NCBI GenBank assembly: GCA_013816805.1
Contig: JACDDS010000021.1
Span: forward strand, 1 to 49,594
From: Chitinophagales bacterium
Lineage (GTDB): Bacteria > Bacteroidota > Bacteroidia > Chitinophagales > UBA10324
Direction: 5' to 3'
Length of the DNA stretch: 49,594 nucleotides
The first letter of the stretch is position 1. The number at the start of each line of letters is the position of its first letter. Positions 35,706 to 43,590 of the stretch are shown here, one piece after another. Below the pieces are notes generated by a model. That model was given only the letters and a program-made list of their open reading frames with translations. It was not told the DNA's origin and ran no database searches. The position numbers and the translations under genes are program-made.

Positions 35706-35921
35706 CATTTAATTCGTCTGCTATTGCTTTGATACGTTATCTAAATCAATTATCGTCAGTTTTCTGAATAGGGATAACTGTCTTCTTTAATGAATCGGTA
35801 GCAATGGCAATAATGAAAGTTCATTTTAAATAGTGAATGTGGATAAAAAAATCTAAGCCAGCTTTCTGTATTCATCCTGAAAGCATTTACTTTGATCAAC
35901 AGATATTCAAAGTGAGACTAA

Positions 35922-36560
35922 ATGCTCAAAGCATTCTTTAAAAAAGATGAAACTGAAGCGGGTTGTGATGAAGCGGGTCGGGGATGCCTTGCCGGGCCTG
36001 TATTCGCCGCAGCAGTAATCCTTCCATCCTATTTTTCTCATCCATTGCTTAATGATTCAAAACAATTAAAAGAAAGCGATCGCTATTTTCTTCGTGATGT
36101 TGTAAAAGAAAATGCCATTGCTTATGCAGTCTCTTCAGTAAACCATAAGACAATTGATAAGATCAATATTCTGAATGCTTCCATACTCGCAATGCATAAG
36201 GCGTTAAAAGCATTGCAAAAAAAACCTTCCTCTATTATAGTGGATGGAAATCGCTTTAAGAAATATAAGAGAGTACCCCATACTTGCATTATCCAGGGAG
36301 ATGCTCAGTTTGCATCCATTGCTGCTGCCAGTATTCTTGCAAAAACGTATCGTGATGATTATATGAGGCAGCTCCATGAAAAATTTCCTCATTACAACTG
36401 GAAACAAAATAAAGGATATCCTACGGATGAGCATCGGGATAAAATTACGGAGCATGGTGTTTCCGTTCATCATCGGCTTTCCTTTAATATTTTTGGATAT
36501 CCAAAAGAAGACGAATTAGCCTGCTTAGAAGCTCAGTCCGATGAACAACCCTACTCCTAA
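35922..36560 (+). CDS. rnhB: Ribonuclease HII
   Basis: A 212-residue enzyme that removes ribonucleotides and RNA primers from RNA-DNA hybrids. AGCDEAGRGCLAGPV holds the first Asp-Glu pair of the active site, SIIVDGNRF the next Asp, and GDAQFASIAAASILAKTYRDDYM a further Asp and the conserved region. HGVSVHHRLSF at the C-terminus is also typical. The length is normal. The gene converges with the response-regulator gene, 9 bases apart. The 216 bases upstream hold no gene; a weak TTTACTTTGATC near the end could be a promoter but does not fit the consensus exactly. Confidence 0.94.
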   Translation: MLKAFFKKDETEAGCDEAGRGCLAGPVFAAAVILPSYFSHPLLNDSKQLKESDRYFLRDVVKENAIAYAVSSVNHKTIDKINILNASILAMHKALKALQKKPSSIIVDGNRFKKYKRVPHTCIIQGDAQFASIAAASILAKTYRDDYMRQLHEKFPHYNWKQNKGYPTDEHRDKITEHGVSVHHRLSFNIFGYPKEDELACLEAQSDEQPYS

Positions 36561-36569
36561 CATATGCCA

Positions 36570-36788
36570 TTACAGAGTGCAAAGGAAAACCAGGCCTGCC
36601 GTATTTTTAGAGCTGGTTTTGTGAAGCAGGTGATTCCGATGACCCTCTACCGTACGGGGTGATAAGGATAACTGTTCAGCTATCTCACGATTTGACAACT
36701 CTTTACAGATGTATGTCAGCACTTCCTTTTCCCGGTCAGTCAACGGATAGGGTGCCGTCACTTTTTTGGGACAATAAGCTTTTATCAA
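36570..36788 (-). CDS. Response regulator, C-terminal LuxR-type DNA-binding part (frameshifted)
   Basis: A 72-residue frame that is the GerE/LuxR helix-turn-helix: LTDREKEVLTYICKELSNREIAEQLSLSPRTVEGHRNHLLHKT. It should be joined to the receiver frame (36736-37221). If one A of the six-A run (complement of 36762-36767) is removed, the reading passes from RLVDKSLLSQK to VTAPYPLTDREKEV without a break, giving a single NarL/FixJ-type regulator of about 220 residues. As read, the regulator is split and probably non-functional unless slippage occurs. The initiation at an internal ATG (MIKAYCPKK) is an artefact of the shift. Confidence 0.75.
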   Translation of the reverse strand: MIKAYCPKKVTAPYPLTDREKEVLTYICKELSNREIAEQLSLSPRTVEGHRNHLLHKTSSKNTAGLVFLCTL

Positions 36789-37221
36789 CCAGCCTTTTAA
36801 ATAGTGCTTCCGACACCTCTCGGGAATAATAATGATGATCGTTTAATACAGTAGTAAGTGCTTCCTCAATTTCTTCACGGTCCGTATTCTTTAATAAATA
36901 TGCGGATGCTCCATTGGCAAACATCTCGATCACAAACTCCTGGTCATCATAAAAAGTTAGCGCGATAATTTTTATGTGAGGATATAACTTTTTTACTGTT
37001 TTAGTTGCTTCTATGCCATTCATGCCCGGCATTTTTACATCCATAAAAATCAGATCCAATGATTCTTTCATGATCAGATCCAGAACTTCGAGCCCATTCT
37101 GGGCTTCTTTAATGGAGGAGATCTGGTTGATTGAATTCAGGATCGTGATTAATCCAGCTCTGAAAATTTTGTGATCATCTGCAATTAAAACCTTCAATGT
37201 ATTTTGTTTCATATAATTCAT
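36736..37221 (-). CDS. Response regulator receiver part (NarL/FixJ type, frameshifted before its DNA-binding domain)
   Basis: A 161-residue frame. Residues 9-125 form a REC domain: VLIADDHKIFRAGLI with the acidic pair, the phospho-acceptor Asp in LDLIFMDVKMPGMNG, the switch Thr in IIALTFYDD and the conserved Lys in SAYLLKNTDREE. The last residues (SDGTLSVD) are out of frame compared with the LuxR-type HTH that continues on the shifted frame. Such regulators are normally phosphorylated by a sensor histidine kinase and bind DNA as dimers. No histidine kinase is in the window, so it is an orphan here. A 25-bp palindrome lies 55 bases upstream of the start. Confidence 0.85.
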   Translation of the reverse strand: MNYMKQNTLKVLIADDHKIFRAGLITILNSINQISSIKEAQNGLEVLDLIMKESLDLIFMDVKMPGMNGIEATKTVKKLYPHIKIIALTFYDDQEFVIEMFANGASAYLLKNTDREEIEEALTTVLNDHHYYSREVSEALFKRLVDKSLLSQKSDGTLSVD

Positions 37222-37275
37222 ATTATAAAAATTATTTATAAATATATAACTCGCTGAAATAGAATAAAAAATTTA

Positions 37276-37300
37276 ATTATATTACATTATGTAATATAAT
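37276..37300. promoter_or_regulatory. 25-bp perfect palindrome, candidate operator
   Basis: Arms ATTATATTACAT and ATGTAATATAAT are exact reverse complements around a single central T. It is placed between two divergent genes, 55 bp upstream of the response regulator start. Perfect 12-bp arms suggest a dimeric regulator site, possibly autoregulation by the NarL-type regulator; this is inference. The AT-richness means chance is not excluded. Confidence 0.4.
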
Positions 37301-37313
37301 CAGTTTCCGTTGG

Positions 37314-37338
37314 AATCAATTAGAAATTGATTTTTTTT
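37314..37338 (+). repeat. AT-rich inverted repeat with T tract
   Basis: AATCAATT, a 3-base loop AGA and AATTGATT form an 8-bp perfect stem, followed by a run of Ts. It could act as a weak terminator on the plus strand or mRNA hairpin, but no gene reads into it from the left, so its role is unclear. Confidence 0.3.
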
Positions 37339-37479
37339 ATCTGCAACAAATATCTTCTGCAGTAAAAAATTAAACTTTACAAGCTATTTCCTGTCTGTTA
37401 AAATGAATAAAAAATCAGGAACATTTAATTTATTTATACATGGCTATAATTTGACTACAATTGCTTTAATTGAATAGTT

Positions 37480-37487
37480 TAAATTTG
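37480..37487 (+). promoter_or_regulatory. Possible -7 box of the sulfatase gene
   Basis: TAAATTTG matches TAnnTTTG and ends 38 bases before the sulfatase start. A TTG 16 bases upstream is slightly closer than the usual -33 spacing. Confidence 0.4.
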
Positions 37488-37525
37488 CTCCCTTCTTTAG
37501 ATCAAAACCATTTTAACTCATTTGT

Positions 37526-39277
37526 ATGAAGAATTTTCTCCTGTTTTGCCTTTTTACCTTATATACTTGTATATCATTTGCACAACAGCAGCCTGCAACA
37601 TTGAATGATGTAATTAAGAAATACGGGGAACCAGGAACTACATCTCCCCACGTTTCCACAAGGGATAGTCGTCCGAATATTTTATTTATCATGCTTGATG
37701 ATGCACGTTATGACTCATTCGGACCAGAAGATCCTATTCCTTTCTTTCCCACCCCGAACATCGACCGCATTGCTAACGAAGGAATAAATTTTAAGACTAC
37801 TGTAGATGTGCTTTCTCTTTGTACGCCTGCCAGGGGCACATTTTTTACAGGATTATATCCCCATAAAAACGGCGCTACCAGTAACCCGGAAAATATAAAA
37901 AATAATCTGCCATGGATATCCTCTATTTTGAAATCTTCCGGATATTATACAGGCCTGTCAGGCAAATTGGGATTTGATGAAGACAGCGTTCGGGGTTTTG
38001 ATAAATATCTTATCAGCACCCAGGAGAGTTACATTGATTCACGCTATAATTATAATGGACATCCTAATATTCATATCGCAGGCCACACCACCGACGTACT
38101 AACAAATTATGCTGAAGACATTATTGCTACCCGTCCTGTAGATCAGCCTTTCTTCCTTTATCTTGCTCATCGTGCGCCTCACGTTCCTTACATCCCCCGT
38201 CCGGAAGATGCGAACCTTTTTACAAACGATACAATGCCTTTCCCCCCTAATGATACCCCTTATGTAAAAAATTATCCTTCATATCTGTATCCTTTTAACC
38301 AGGCAGGGGATTCTATAGCCCAGGATACGGAATACCGTGGTTATTTCAGAATGCTGGCAGGTGTGGAATACAATACCGGAGTATTGCTGAATTATCTGGA
38401 CAGTCTTGGATTACTGGATAATACTGTAATATTTTTCACTAGTGATAACGGAAATATTAAATCAGAACATCTTTTACAGGGAAAACAGTTACTATATGAA
38501 GAGTCAATTAAAATTCCGCTTTTCATACGCTATCCTGCCTGGTTTGCACCTGGTACAGTAATTACTAATCAGATTGCTGCAAACATTGATTTTGCGCCTA
38601 CTTTAATGGATTTAGCAGGAGTTACCAATACTTATGGAATGGATGGAGTGTCTTTGCGAAAGCTTGCCAGCCAGGAGGTTATCCGGCACAATATAATGTG
38701 TGAAGTATTTCAGGAGAACGAAACTCCTTCTATGAGGGAGGCACGTACGATGGATTATACCCTTATTAAAAGCTTTTGTGACCAGGAGACGGAGGAATTT
38801 TTTGATCTGGTAAACGATCCCAGGGAAAATATTAATCTTATTAATGACCCTGCTTATCAATCCATAATTAAATATTACCGTTGCAAATTAGACAGCATGC
38901 GAGTAGCCTTAAAAGACTTTGGTATCGATACTATTATTTCCTGTAAGCTGAAATTTGAAGATACCAGTCATGTAGGCTTTTCAGACAATCCAGGTCCTAT
39001 TCCTGCTTGTGTTGTTCCTGTATTTGACGCTGGCGATCCCTACAACCAAGGCGGTGGCAGCACTACCGGTATTGATAATATTCCAGTCGAAGAATCAGGA
39101 ATATGGAATGTAACCGTTTTTAATTTATTAGGACAACCTGTGTTCAATGATAAACGCTTCTATAAGTTTCCACTCTCGGATCAATTAATCTATGTAGGTA
39201 ATACTCCCCCTGGCATATATGTTATTTCATTTGAAAATCAGGGGCAGCATTTAGTGAGGAAGATTTTTTTGCAATAA
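37526..39277 (+). CDS. Type I sulfatase with T9SS C-terminal sorting domain
   Basis: A 583-residue exported enzyme. A signal peptide (MKNFLLFCLFTLYTCISFAQ) precedes an alkaline-phosphatase-like sulfatase domain (~48-480). RPNILFIMLDDARYDSF gives the metal-binding Asp pair (58-59), and CTPARGTFFTGLYPHKNG carries the Cys99 that would be converted to formylglycine (C-x-P-x-R), then LAHRAPHVPYIPRP and FFTSDNGNIKSEH (metal ligands near 306). The last ~75 residues (IWNVTVFNLLGQPVFND...TPPGIYVISFENQGQ...) are a T9SS sorting domain, so it should work at the cell surface or be secreted. It removes sulfate esters, likely from a polysaccharide. The maturase for formylglycine is not in the window. It is convergent with the flavoprotein gene, 9 bases away. 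Confidence 0.9.
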   Translation: MKNFLLFCLFTLYTCISFAQQQPATLNDVIKKYGEPGTTSPHVSTRDSRPNILFIMLDDARYDSFGPEDPIPFFPTPNIDRIANEGINFKTTVDVLSLCTPARGTFFTGLYPHKNGATSNPENIKNNLPWISSILKSSGYYTGLSGKLGFDEDSVRGFDKYLISTQESYIDSRYNYNGHPNIHIAGHTTDVLTNYAEDIIATRPVDQPFFLYLAHRAPHVPYIPRPEDANLFTNDTMPFPPNDTPYVKNYPSYLYPFNQAGDSIAQDTEYRGYFRMLAGVEYNTGVLLNYLDSLGLLDNTVIFFTSDNGNIKSEHLLQGKQLLYEESIKIPLFIRYPAWFAPGTVITNQIAANIDFAPTLMDLAGVTNTYGMDGVSLRKLASQEVIRHNIMCEVFQENETPSMREARTMDYTLIKSFCDQETEEFFDLVNDPRENINLINDPAYQSIIKYYRCKLDSMRVALKDFGIDTIISCKLKFEDTSHVGFSDNPGPIPACVVPVFDAGDPYNQGGGSTTGIDNIPVEESGIWNVTVFNLLGQPVFNDKRFYKFPLSDQLIYVGNTPPGIYVISFENQGQHLVRKIFLQ

Positions 39278-39286
39278 AATCATATG

Positions 39287-40240
39287 TTATTTTTTGATGG
39301 AAAAAAAGGTGATTTCTCTTTGAACGGTTAGAAATTCATTCCATGTTTCCTCTATAATAGATGCAGCAGGTTTAATATCCTTTATTAATCCGCTTACCTG
39401 ACCTATTTCTAATTCGCCTTCATCAAGGTCACCCTCAAACATTCCGCGCTTGGCTCGCGATCTGCCTAATAAAAGGCTCAGCTCTTCTTTGGATGAACCA
39501 TTATCTTCAGCCGCTTGAATTTTATCATAAAATTTATTTTTTAATAACCGCACCGGCATCAATTTCTTCAAAGTAAGCACAGTGCTTCCTTCTTCGCTGT
39601 CAATAATTTTATTCTTAAACTTATGATGGCCACTTGCTTCAGTACTGGCGACAAAGCGGGACCCCATTTGAACACCTTCCGCCCCCAAAGCAAAGGCAGC
39701 CATCATGGCACGGCCCGTTGCAATACCACCAGCAGCTATTACAGGAATATTTACTGCTTTCTTTACCAGAGGAACTAAAACCATCGTAGTAGTTTCTTCA
39801 CGACCATTGTGACCACCTGCCTCGAACCCTTCGGCAACCACTGCATCGCATCCGGCATCCTCCGCTTTCTTTGCAAACTTAGCACTCGATACCACATGCA
39901 CTACCTTTATTCTATCTGTTTTTAATTGGGAAGTCCATGCTTTAGGATTGCCTGCAGAGGTAAAAACAATGGGTACATTTTCATCTCTGATAATTTTCAT
40001 GTGCTGATCAATATCGGGGTACATTAAAGGAACATTCACTGCAAAAGGCTGTGAAGTCGCTGCTTTACATTTGCGGATATGGTGCTGAAGAATTTCCGGA
40101 TACATTGAGCCTGATCCAATAATACCTAAGGCGCCTGCATTCGAGACGGCTGATGCAAGCTCCCAACCACTGCACCAAATCATTCCCGCCTGGTTAATAG
40201 GATATCTTATACCAAATAATTGTGTGATACGATTGTTCAT
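39287..40240 (-). CDS. NAD(P)H-dependent flavin oxidoreductase / nitronate monooxygenase-like
   Basis: A TIM-barrel flavoprotein of about 317 residues from the ATG at 40240 (MNNRITQLFGIRYPINQAGM). The in-frame ATG eight codons upstream adds MQYFYFHK, which is not conserved-looking. Family signatures are SNAGALGIIGSG, the catalytic-type His in AEGFEAGGHNG and IPVIAAGGIATGRAMMAAFALGAEGVQMGSRF, which bind FMN phosphate. Members oxidise nitronates such as propionate-3-nitronate, or act as FabK-like enoyl reductases or quinone reductases, so the true substrate is uncertain. It is cytoplasmic. It lies 101 bases downstream of the nucleotidyltransferase gene. Confidence 0.85.
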   Translation of the reverse strand: MNNRITQLFGIRYPINQAGMIWCSGWELASAVSNAGALGIIGSGSMYPEILQHHIRKCKAATSQPFAVNVPLMYPDIDQHMKIIRDENVPIVFTSAGNPKAWTSQLKTDRIKVVHVVSSAKFAKKAEDAGCDAVVAEGFEAGGHNGREETTTMVLVPLVKKAVNIPVIAAGGIATGRAMMAAFALGAEGVQMGSRFVASTEASGHHKFKNKIIDSEEGSTVLTLKKLMPVRLLKNKFYDKIQAAEDNGSSKEELSLLLGRSRAKRGMFEGDLDEGELEIGQVSGLIKDIKPAASIIEETWNEFLTVQREITFFSIKK

Positions 40241-40341
40241 TTTATGAAAATAAAAATATTGCAAATGACGTGCACATCCCTTTATATAGATTTCAGCCGG
40301 GTAATTATTAATTATTCAGACGGATAAACAATAAAGATGGC

Positions 40342-41340
40342 TCAGCGCATATCAATTTCTGTATCATCACCGAGATTAAGGGTCTGGCTTATACCTCTGA
40401 TGGTAGTATCATTGCCTATCAATGAGTGGTGAAGCAGCACATCTTCTATAACTGAATAACTGCCTATAATCGAATCCCGGATAACGGATGAATCTATAGT
40501 TGTGTTTTCTCCAATGGTAACGCTGGGACCAACAATGCAGTTGCTAAGACGGCAATTTTCGGCAATGCTTACGGGATCTATAATAATAGAATTTTCAAAA
40601 AGCAATGAAGAAGAAAGAGAGTGCCCCATTTTTTTCAGAAGAATTGAATTTGTCTCCAGCAATGATTCTTTTCTGCCGCAATCGAACCAGTTATTGACTT
40701 TATATCCTTTAAATACAATACCTCTTTCAACCATACGCATTAGTGCATCTGTAAGCTGGATTTCCCCGCGCGTGAGTATCATATTTTTAATGTTATATTC
40801 CAATGCATCAAATAACTCTTTCGATTCGTTGATTTTATAAAGACCAACCAAAGCAAGATTTGATTTTGGGATTTGTGGCTTTTCGATCAGACGTATAATA
40901 GTGCCATTTTTTTCTACCATTTCCGCGACTCCAAAATCTCTTGGGTCATCAACTTTTTTTAAACATAAAATAGAATGGGGAGAATCCACAAGGTCTTTCA
41001 TGTTTAAATCAAAAACACTGTCACCGAGAGCAATAAAGACCGGCTCATCAGGATCAACATGATTTCTTGCATGCCAGATAGCATGGCCGATTCCTTCGCG
41101 TATTACTTGCTCAACAAAAGTTGCATTGATGTGAGGATATTTTTTTTCAACGAAATCCCTGATTTTTTCTCCCAAATAGCCTATTATAAATATATAATTG
41201 GTAATTCCTGCAGCAATCATTTCATCAATGATAAATGCAAGTATTGGTTTTCCGGCTATCGGAATAAGTGCTTTTGGTTGCGTATAGGTGTGAGGCCGCA
41301 GCTTGGTTCCGGTTCCCGCAACTGGAATAATAGCTTTCAT
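40342..41340 (-). CDS. Sugar-1-phosphate nucleotidyltransferase with left-handed beta-helix tail
   Basis: A 332-residue enzyme. The N-terminal GT-A nucleotidyltransferase domain starts KAIIPVAGTGTKLRPHTYT with QPKALIPIAGKPIL, the nucleotide-binding loop. EPVFIALGDSVFDL holds the metal-binding Asp, then GVAEMVEKNGTIIRLIEKP and NWFDCGRKESLLET. The C-terminal ~75 residues show hexapeptide-like repeats (CRLSNCIVGPSVTIGENTTI, SVIRDSIIGSYSVIED) forming a left-handed beta-helix. It activates a sugar-1-phosphate with NTP; the sugar (glucose or mannose class) and the nucleotide (UTP, dTTP or GTP) cannot be fixed. It would supply donors for envelope glycans. Confidence 0.87.
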   Translation of the reverse strand: MKAIIPVAGTGTKLRPHTYTQPKALIPIAGKPILAFIIDEMIAAGITNYIFIIGYLGEKIRDFVEKKYPHINATFVEQVIREGIGHAIWHARNHVDPDEPVFIALGDSVFDLNMKDLVDSPHSILCLKKVDDPRDFGVAEMVEKNGTIIRLIEKPQIPKSNLALVGLYKINESKELFDALEYNIKNMILTRGEIQLTDALMRMVERGIVFKGYKVNNWFDCGRKESLLETNSILLKKMGHSLSSSLLFENSIIIDPVSIAENCRLSNCIVGPSVTIGENTTIDSSVIRDSIIGSYSVIEDVLLHHSLIGNDTTIRGISQTLNLGDDTEIDMR

Positions 41341-41476
41341 GAGAGGTGTTTCTCCGTGCTAAATGTACGAAACATCCGGATCAGGGATAGTTTACAGCTT
41401 TGCAAATGCATTTAGCTTATTTGAATTTTGTATTGAATTATATTATTATTACAAATAGCATTTGGTACCCTTGTAG

Positions 41477-42628
41477 CTAATCTTTATGAAACATGATTGG
41501 TTTCATAGAAATAGTTGCTACTATCGGGAAATGGTCTGAATATTCTTTACAAATGGTTTTATAATTATTTACAACAAATTGTTTATCTGTAAAGATGTAG
41601 TCGATACGATATATTTTCAGAATACCGGAGTAAGTTGGCCCAATCCCCCATCCGCCAGCTAAAAAGGCATCCTGTAAATTGCTGCTTATTATATGGTATG
41701 CAAAAGACACCGGCGTATCGTTAAAATCGCCGCACAGGATTACCGGGTAAGGGCTTTCTTTAACAGCAGTTTCGGTTTGGATTGCTTGTTTTTCGCGGAG
41801 AATAAATGCCTTCCTTAATTTCGCAACAATGGCTTCAGTTGGTCTAACCTGCAAATTCTGATTTGCGGATATATCTTCGAGATATTTATAGTCTTTATCT
41901 GATAGGTAAATTGATTGCAGGTGAATATTGAATACGCGAATAGTTGTATCATCTAATTTAATATCGGCATAACAGCATGAATTTTGGGTGGGCTTTTCAA
42001 ACTCAATACTTCCTGTGCCTGCGATTGGATAATGGCTGAAAATTGCAATTCCCCATGCATCCACCATACGATGTTCATACGTTTTTTCAAAAAAATAATA
42101 TTTAAAGCCAGCCTGATCCATCAGCATTTTAATAGTTTGAAAATTGCCTTTTGAAGAGGTATAAAATTCCTGAAAGCAAATTATATCGGGATTTTGCTCT
42201 TTTATCAGTTTTAAAATTTCGTTTAATGTTCCATTTTTTTTAGACCAGTGATAGAGGTCGAAATTGCGCACGTTATAACTCATCACTTTTAAGGGTGACG
42301 CTTTTGATCTTCCGGCTATAGAAGGAAAAGGAAGTGAAAAATATGTTTTCAACACAGGGAAAGTCAAAGAAATAGCAATAATGGAAATGAAACTATATTT
42401 AAACCGGACAATAATCCAAAAAAAAATAAAGAAAATATTGATAAAAATAAAGATTGGATAAGCCAGGCCAAAAAATGAAAATACCCACAGCCTGGAAGGA
42501 TTGGCATATATACTTATTCCACCTGCTAACAAACCAGACGCAGCAATAAAATTTAAGAGTAAGATTATTTTTCTTAGGAAGGTCAACGTAATGACTTTAA
42601 TTAGAAAAGAGTATAAGGCGATTTTCAC
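41477..42628 (-). CDS. Endonuclease/exonuclease/phosphatase family membrane protein
   Basis: A 383-residue protein with three N-terminal transmembrane segments (~15-100), then an EEP-superfamily catalytic domain. Motifs are MSYNVRNFDLYHW, the metal-binding Glu in IICFQEFY, DAWGIAIFSHYPI, the catalytic CGDFNDTPVSFAYH, RIDYIFTDK and SDHFPIVATI. All key positions (N, E, D-N, D, D-H) are present. EEP enzymes cleave phosphodiesters in nucleic acids or phospholipid-like substrates; a membrane-anchored member with its domain outside the cytoplasm may act on lipids or extracellular nucleic acids. It is 50 bases downstream of the rhomboid pair, an arrangement that recurs in Bacteroidota genomes. Confidence 0.85.
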   Translation of the reverse strand: MKIALYSFLIKVITLTFLRKIILLLNFIAASGLLAGGISIYANPSRLWVFSFFGLAYPIFIFINIFFIFFWIIVRFKYSFISIIAISLTFPVLKTYFSLPFPSIAGRSKASPLKVMSYNVRNFDLYHWSKKNGTLNEILKLIKEQNPDIICFQEFYTSSKGNFQTIKMLMDQAGFKYYFFEKTYEHRMVDAWGIAIFSHYPIAGTGSIEFEKPTQNSCCYADIKLDDTTIRVFNIHLQSIYLSDKDYKYLEDISANQNLQVRPTEAIVAKLRKAFILREKQAIQTETAVKESPYPVILCGDFNDTPVSFAYHIISSNLQDAFLAGGWGIGPTYSGILKIYRIDYIFTDKQFVVNNYKTICKEYSDHFPIVATISMKPIMFHKD

Positions 42629-42678
42629 GTCTCATATATTCTGAAAACTTATCAATTCCAGCGTAAGCTCCGGAAGGA

Positions 42679-43590
42679 TTATTTATCTTCCTTGCTCACG
42701 TTAAATAAAAAATCTTTTTCTGATTTCGTCAGAGTATCATATCCTGACTGGGCAATTTTATCGAGTATAGTATCGAGCTGTTCTTGTTTTGATACAGAAA
42801 CATTCTTCTTTTGCGGAGCGGAAGAATAAGTTTTCTTTTTAGAAGAGTGAACTATTTTTACAGGGGGTTTTTTATTAAAAAAATGTGTGAAGTAATCTAT
42901 CAGCCAGTTTACGCCCTGTCCTAAATCCCTTCCCGATTGCAGTTGGCGTATGTAAACAAATCCAAAAAAAGCACCACCTAAATGTGCAATATGACCCCCG
43001 GGATTGGAGGTGGGTATGCTGATGATATCCAGCAGAATAAGCACCACAGCAATCCACTTTATTTTAACGGAGCCAAATAGTAAGAGGAACATGGTATAAT
43101 CGGGCACCAATGTAGCTGCAGCAATCATAATTGCCATAACGCTTGCGGATGCTCCCCAGGCACGTGACTCTGCAATGGCATCGCTGAATACCGGGAATAC
43201 CTGATAAGTAATGATAAAAAGAAGAGCCCCAAATAACCCGCCCATTATATAAAGCGGCAAAATTTTTCGGTTACCCAAAAATTCAGAAAGAATTTTGCCA
43301 AACCAATACAGCATAAGCATATTGAACAGTATGTGGGTAAATTCAAAATGAGTAAATGCATACGTAATTAGTGTCCACGGTTGATGCAGCAGCTGATTAA
43401 AATCAGCAGGAATTCCCAGGTAAAATCTTAAGGATTCAGGATTGAAACTTTTGCCTGCAAGGAAATATGGAATACTAATTATATTGACAGTAAGAAATAC
43501 GACCACGTTTAGGGCGATCAATTGATATACCATGCGATCGCTTCGCTTAAAAGTTTGTTTTATCTCTGTCCAGATCGTATTGCTTCTCAT
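42679..43590 (-). CDS. Rhomboid-family intramembrane serine protease (second of tandem pair)
   Basis: A 303-residue protein with six or seven transmembrane segments. Catalytic Ser lies in WGASASVMAIM and the His in GGHIAHLGGAFFGF; FEFTHILFNMLMLYWFG carries the conserved loop residues (H...N). It has a ~75-residue cytoplasmic tail rich in K, S and Q (SSKKKTYSSAPQKKNV), ending with a short helical motif LDTILDKIAQSGYDTLTKSE that is common in Bacteroidota rhomboids. It cleaves transmembrane or membrane-proximal substrates; substrates are unknown. Its ATG overlaps the upstream rhomboid's stop (TGATG), so the pair is translationally coupled. Confidence 0.9.
   Translation of the reverse strand: MRSNTIWTEIKQTFKRSDRMVYQLIALNVVVFLTVNIISIPYFLAGKSFNPESLRFYLGIPADFNQLLHQPWTLITYAFTHFEFTHILFNMLMLYWFGKILSEFLGNRKILPLYIMGGLFGALLFIITYQVFPVFSDAIAESRAWGASASVMAIMIAAATLVPDYTMFLLLFGSVKIKWIAVVLILLDIISIPTSNPGGHIAHLGGAFFGFVYIRQLQSGRDLGQGVNWLIDYFTHFFNKKPPVKIVHSSKKKTYSSAPQKKNVSVSKQEQLDTILDKIAQSGYDTLTKSEKDFLFNVSKEDK

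Larger units (their letters stand above)
37222..37525. other. 304-bp AT-rich divergent intergenic region
   Basis: There is no gene between the response regulator (minus) and the sulfatase (plus). It holds a 25-bp palindrome at 37276-37300, a second hairpin (AATCAATT, AGA, AATTGATT, then Ts) at 37314-37338 and a -7-like box TAAATTTG at 37480-37487. I see no ORF of note, tRNA or known riboswitch. Confidence 0.6.

Noticed and set aside
35706-35921. TTTACTTTGATC before rnhB and similar near-matches to TAnnTTTG elsewhere
   Set aside because: They miss the consensus by one position or length and have no -33 element; not strong enough to list as promoters.
36762-36767. A6 run in the response regulator as a programmed ribosomal frameshift
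   Set aside because: The needed shift is +1; a -1 slip at the A run gives AAG TGA, a stop. No stimulatory structure was seen, and six As are short for transcription slippage. A mutation or sequencing error is simpler.
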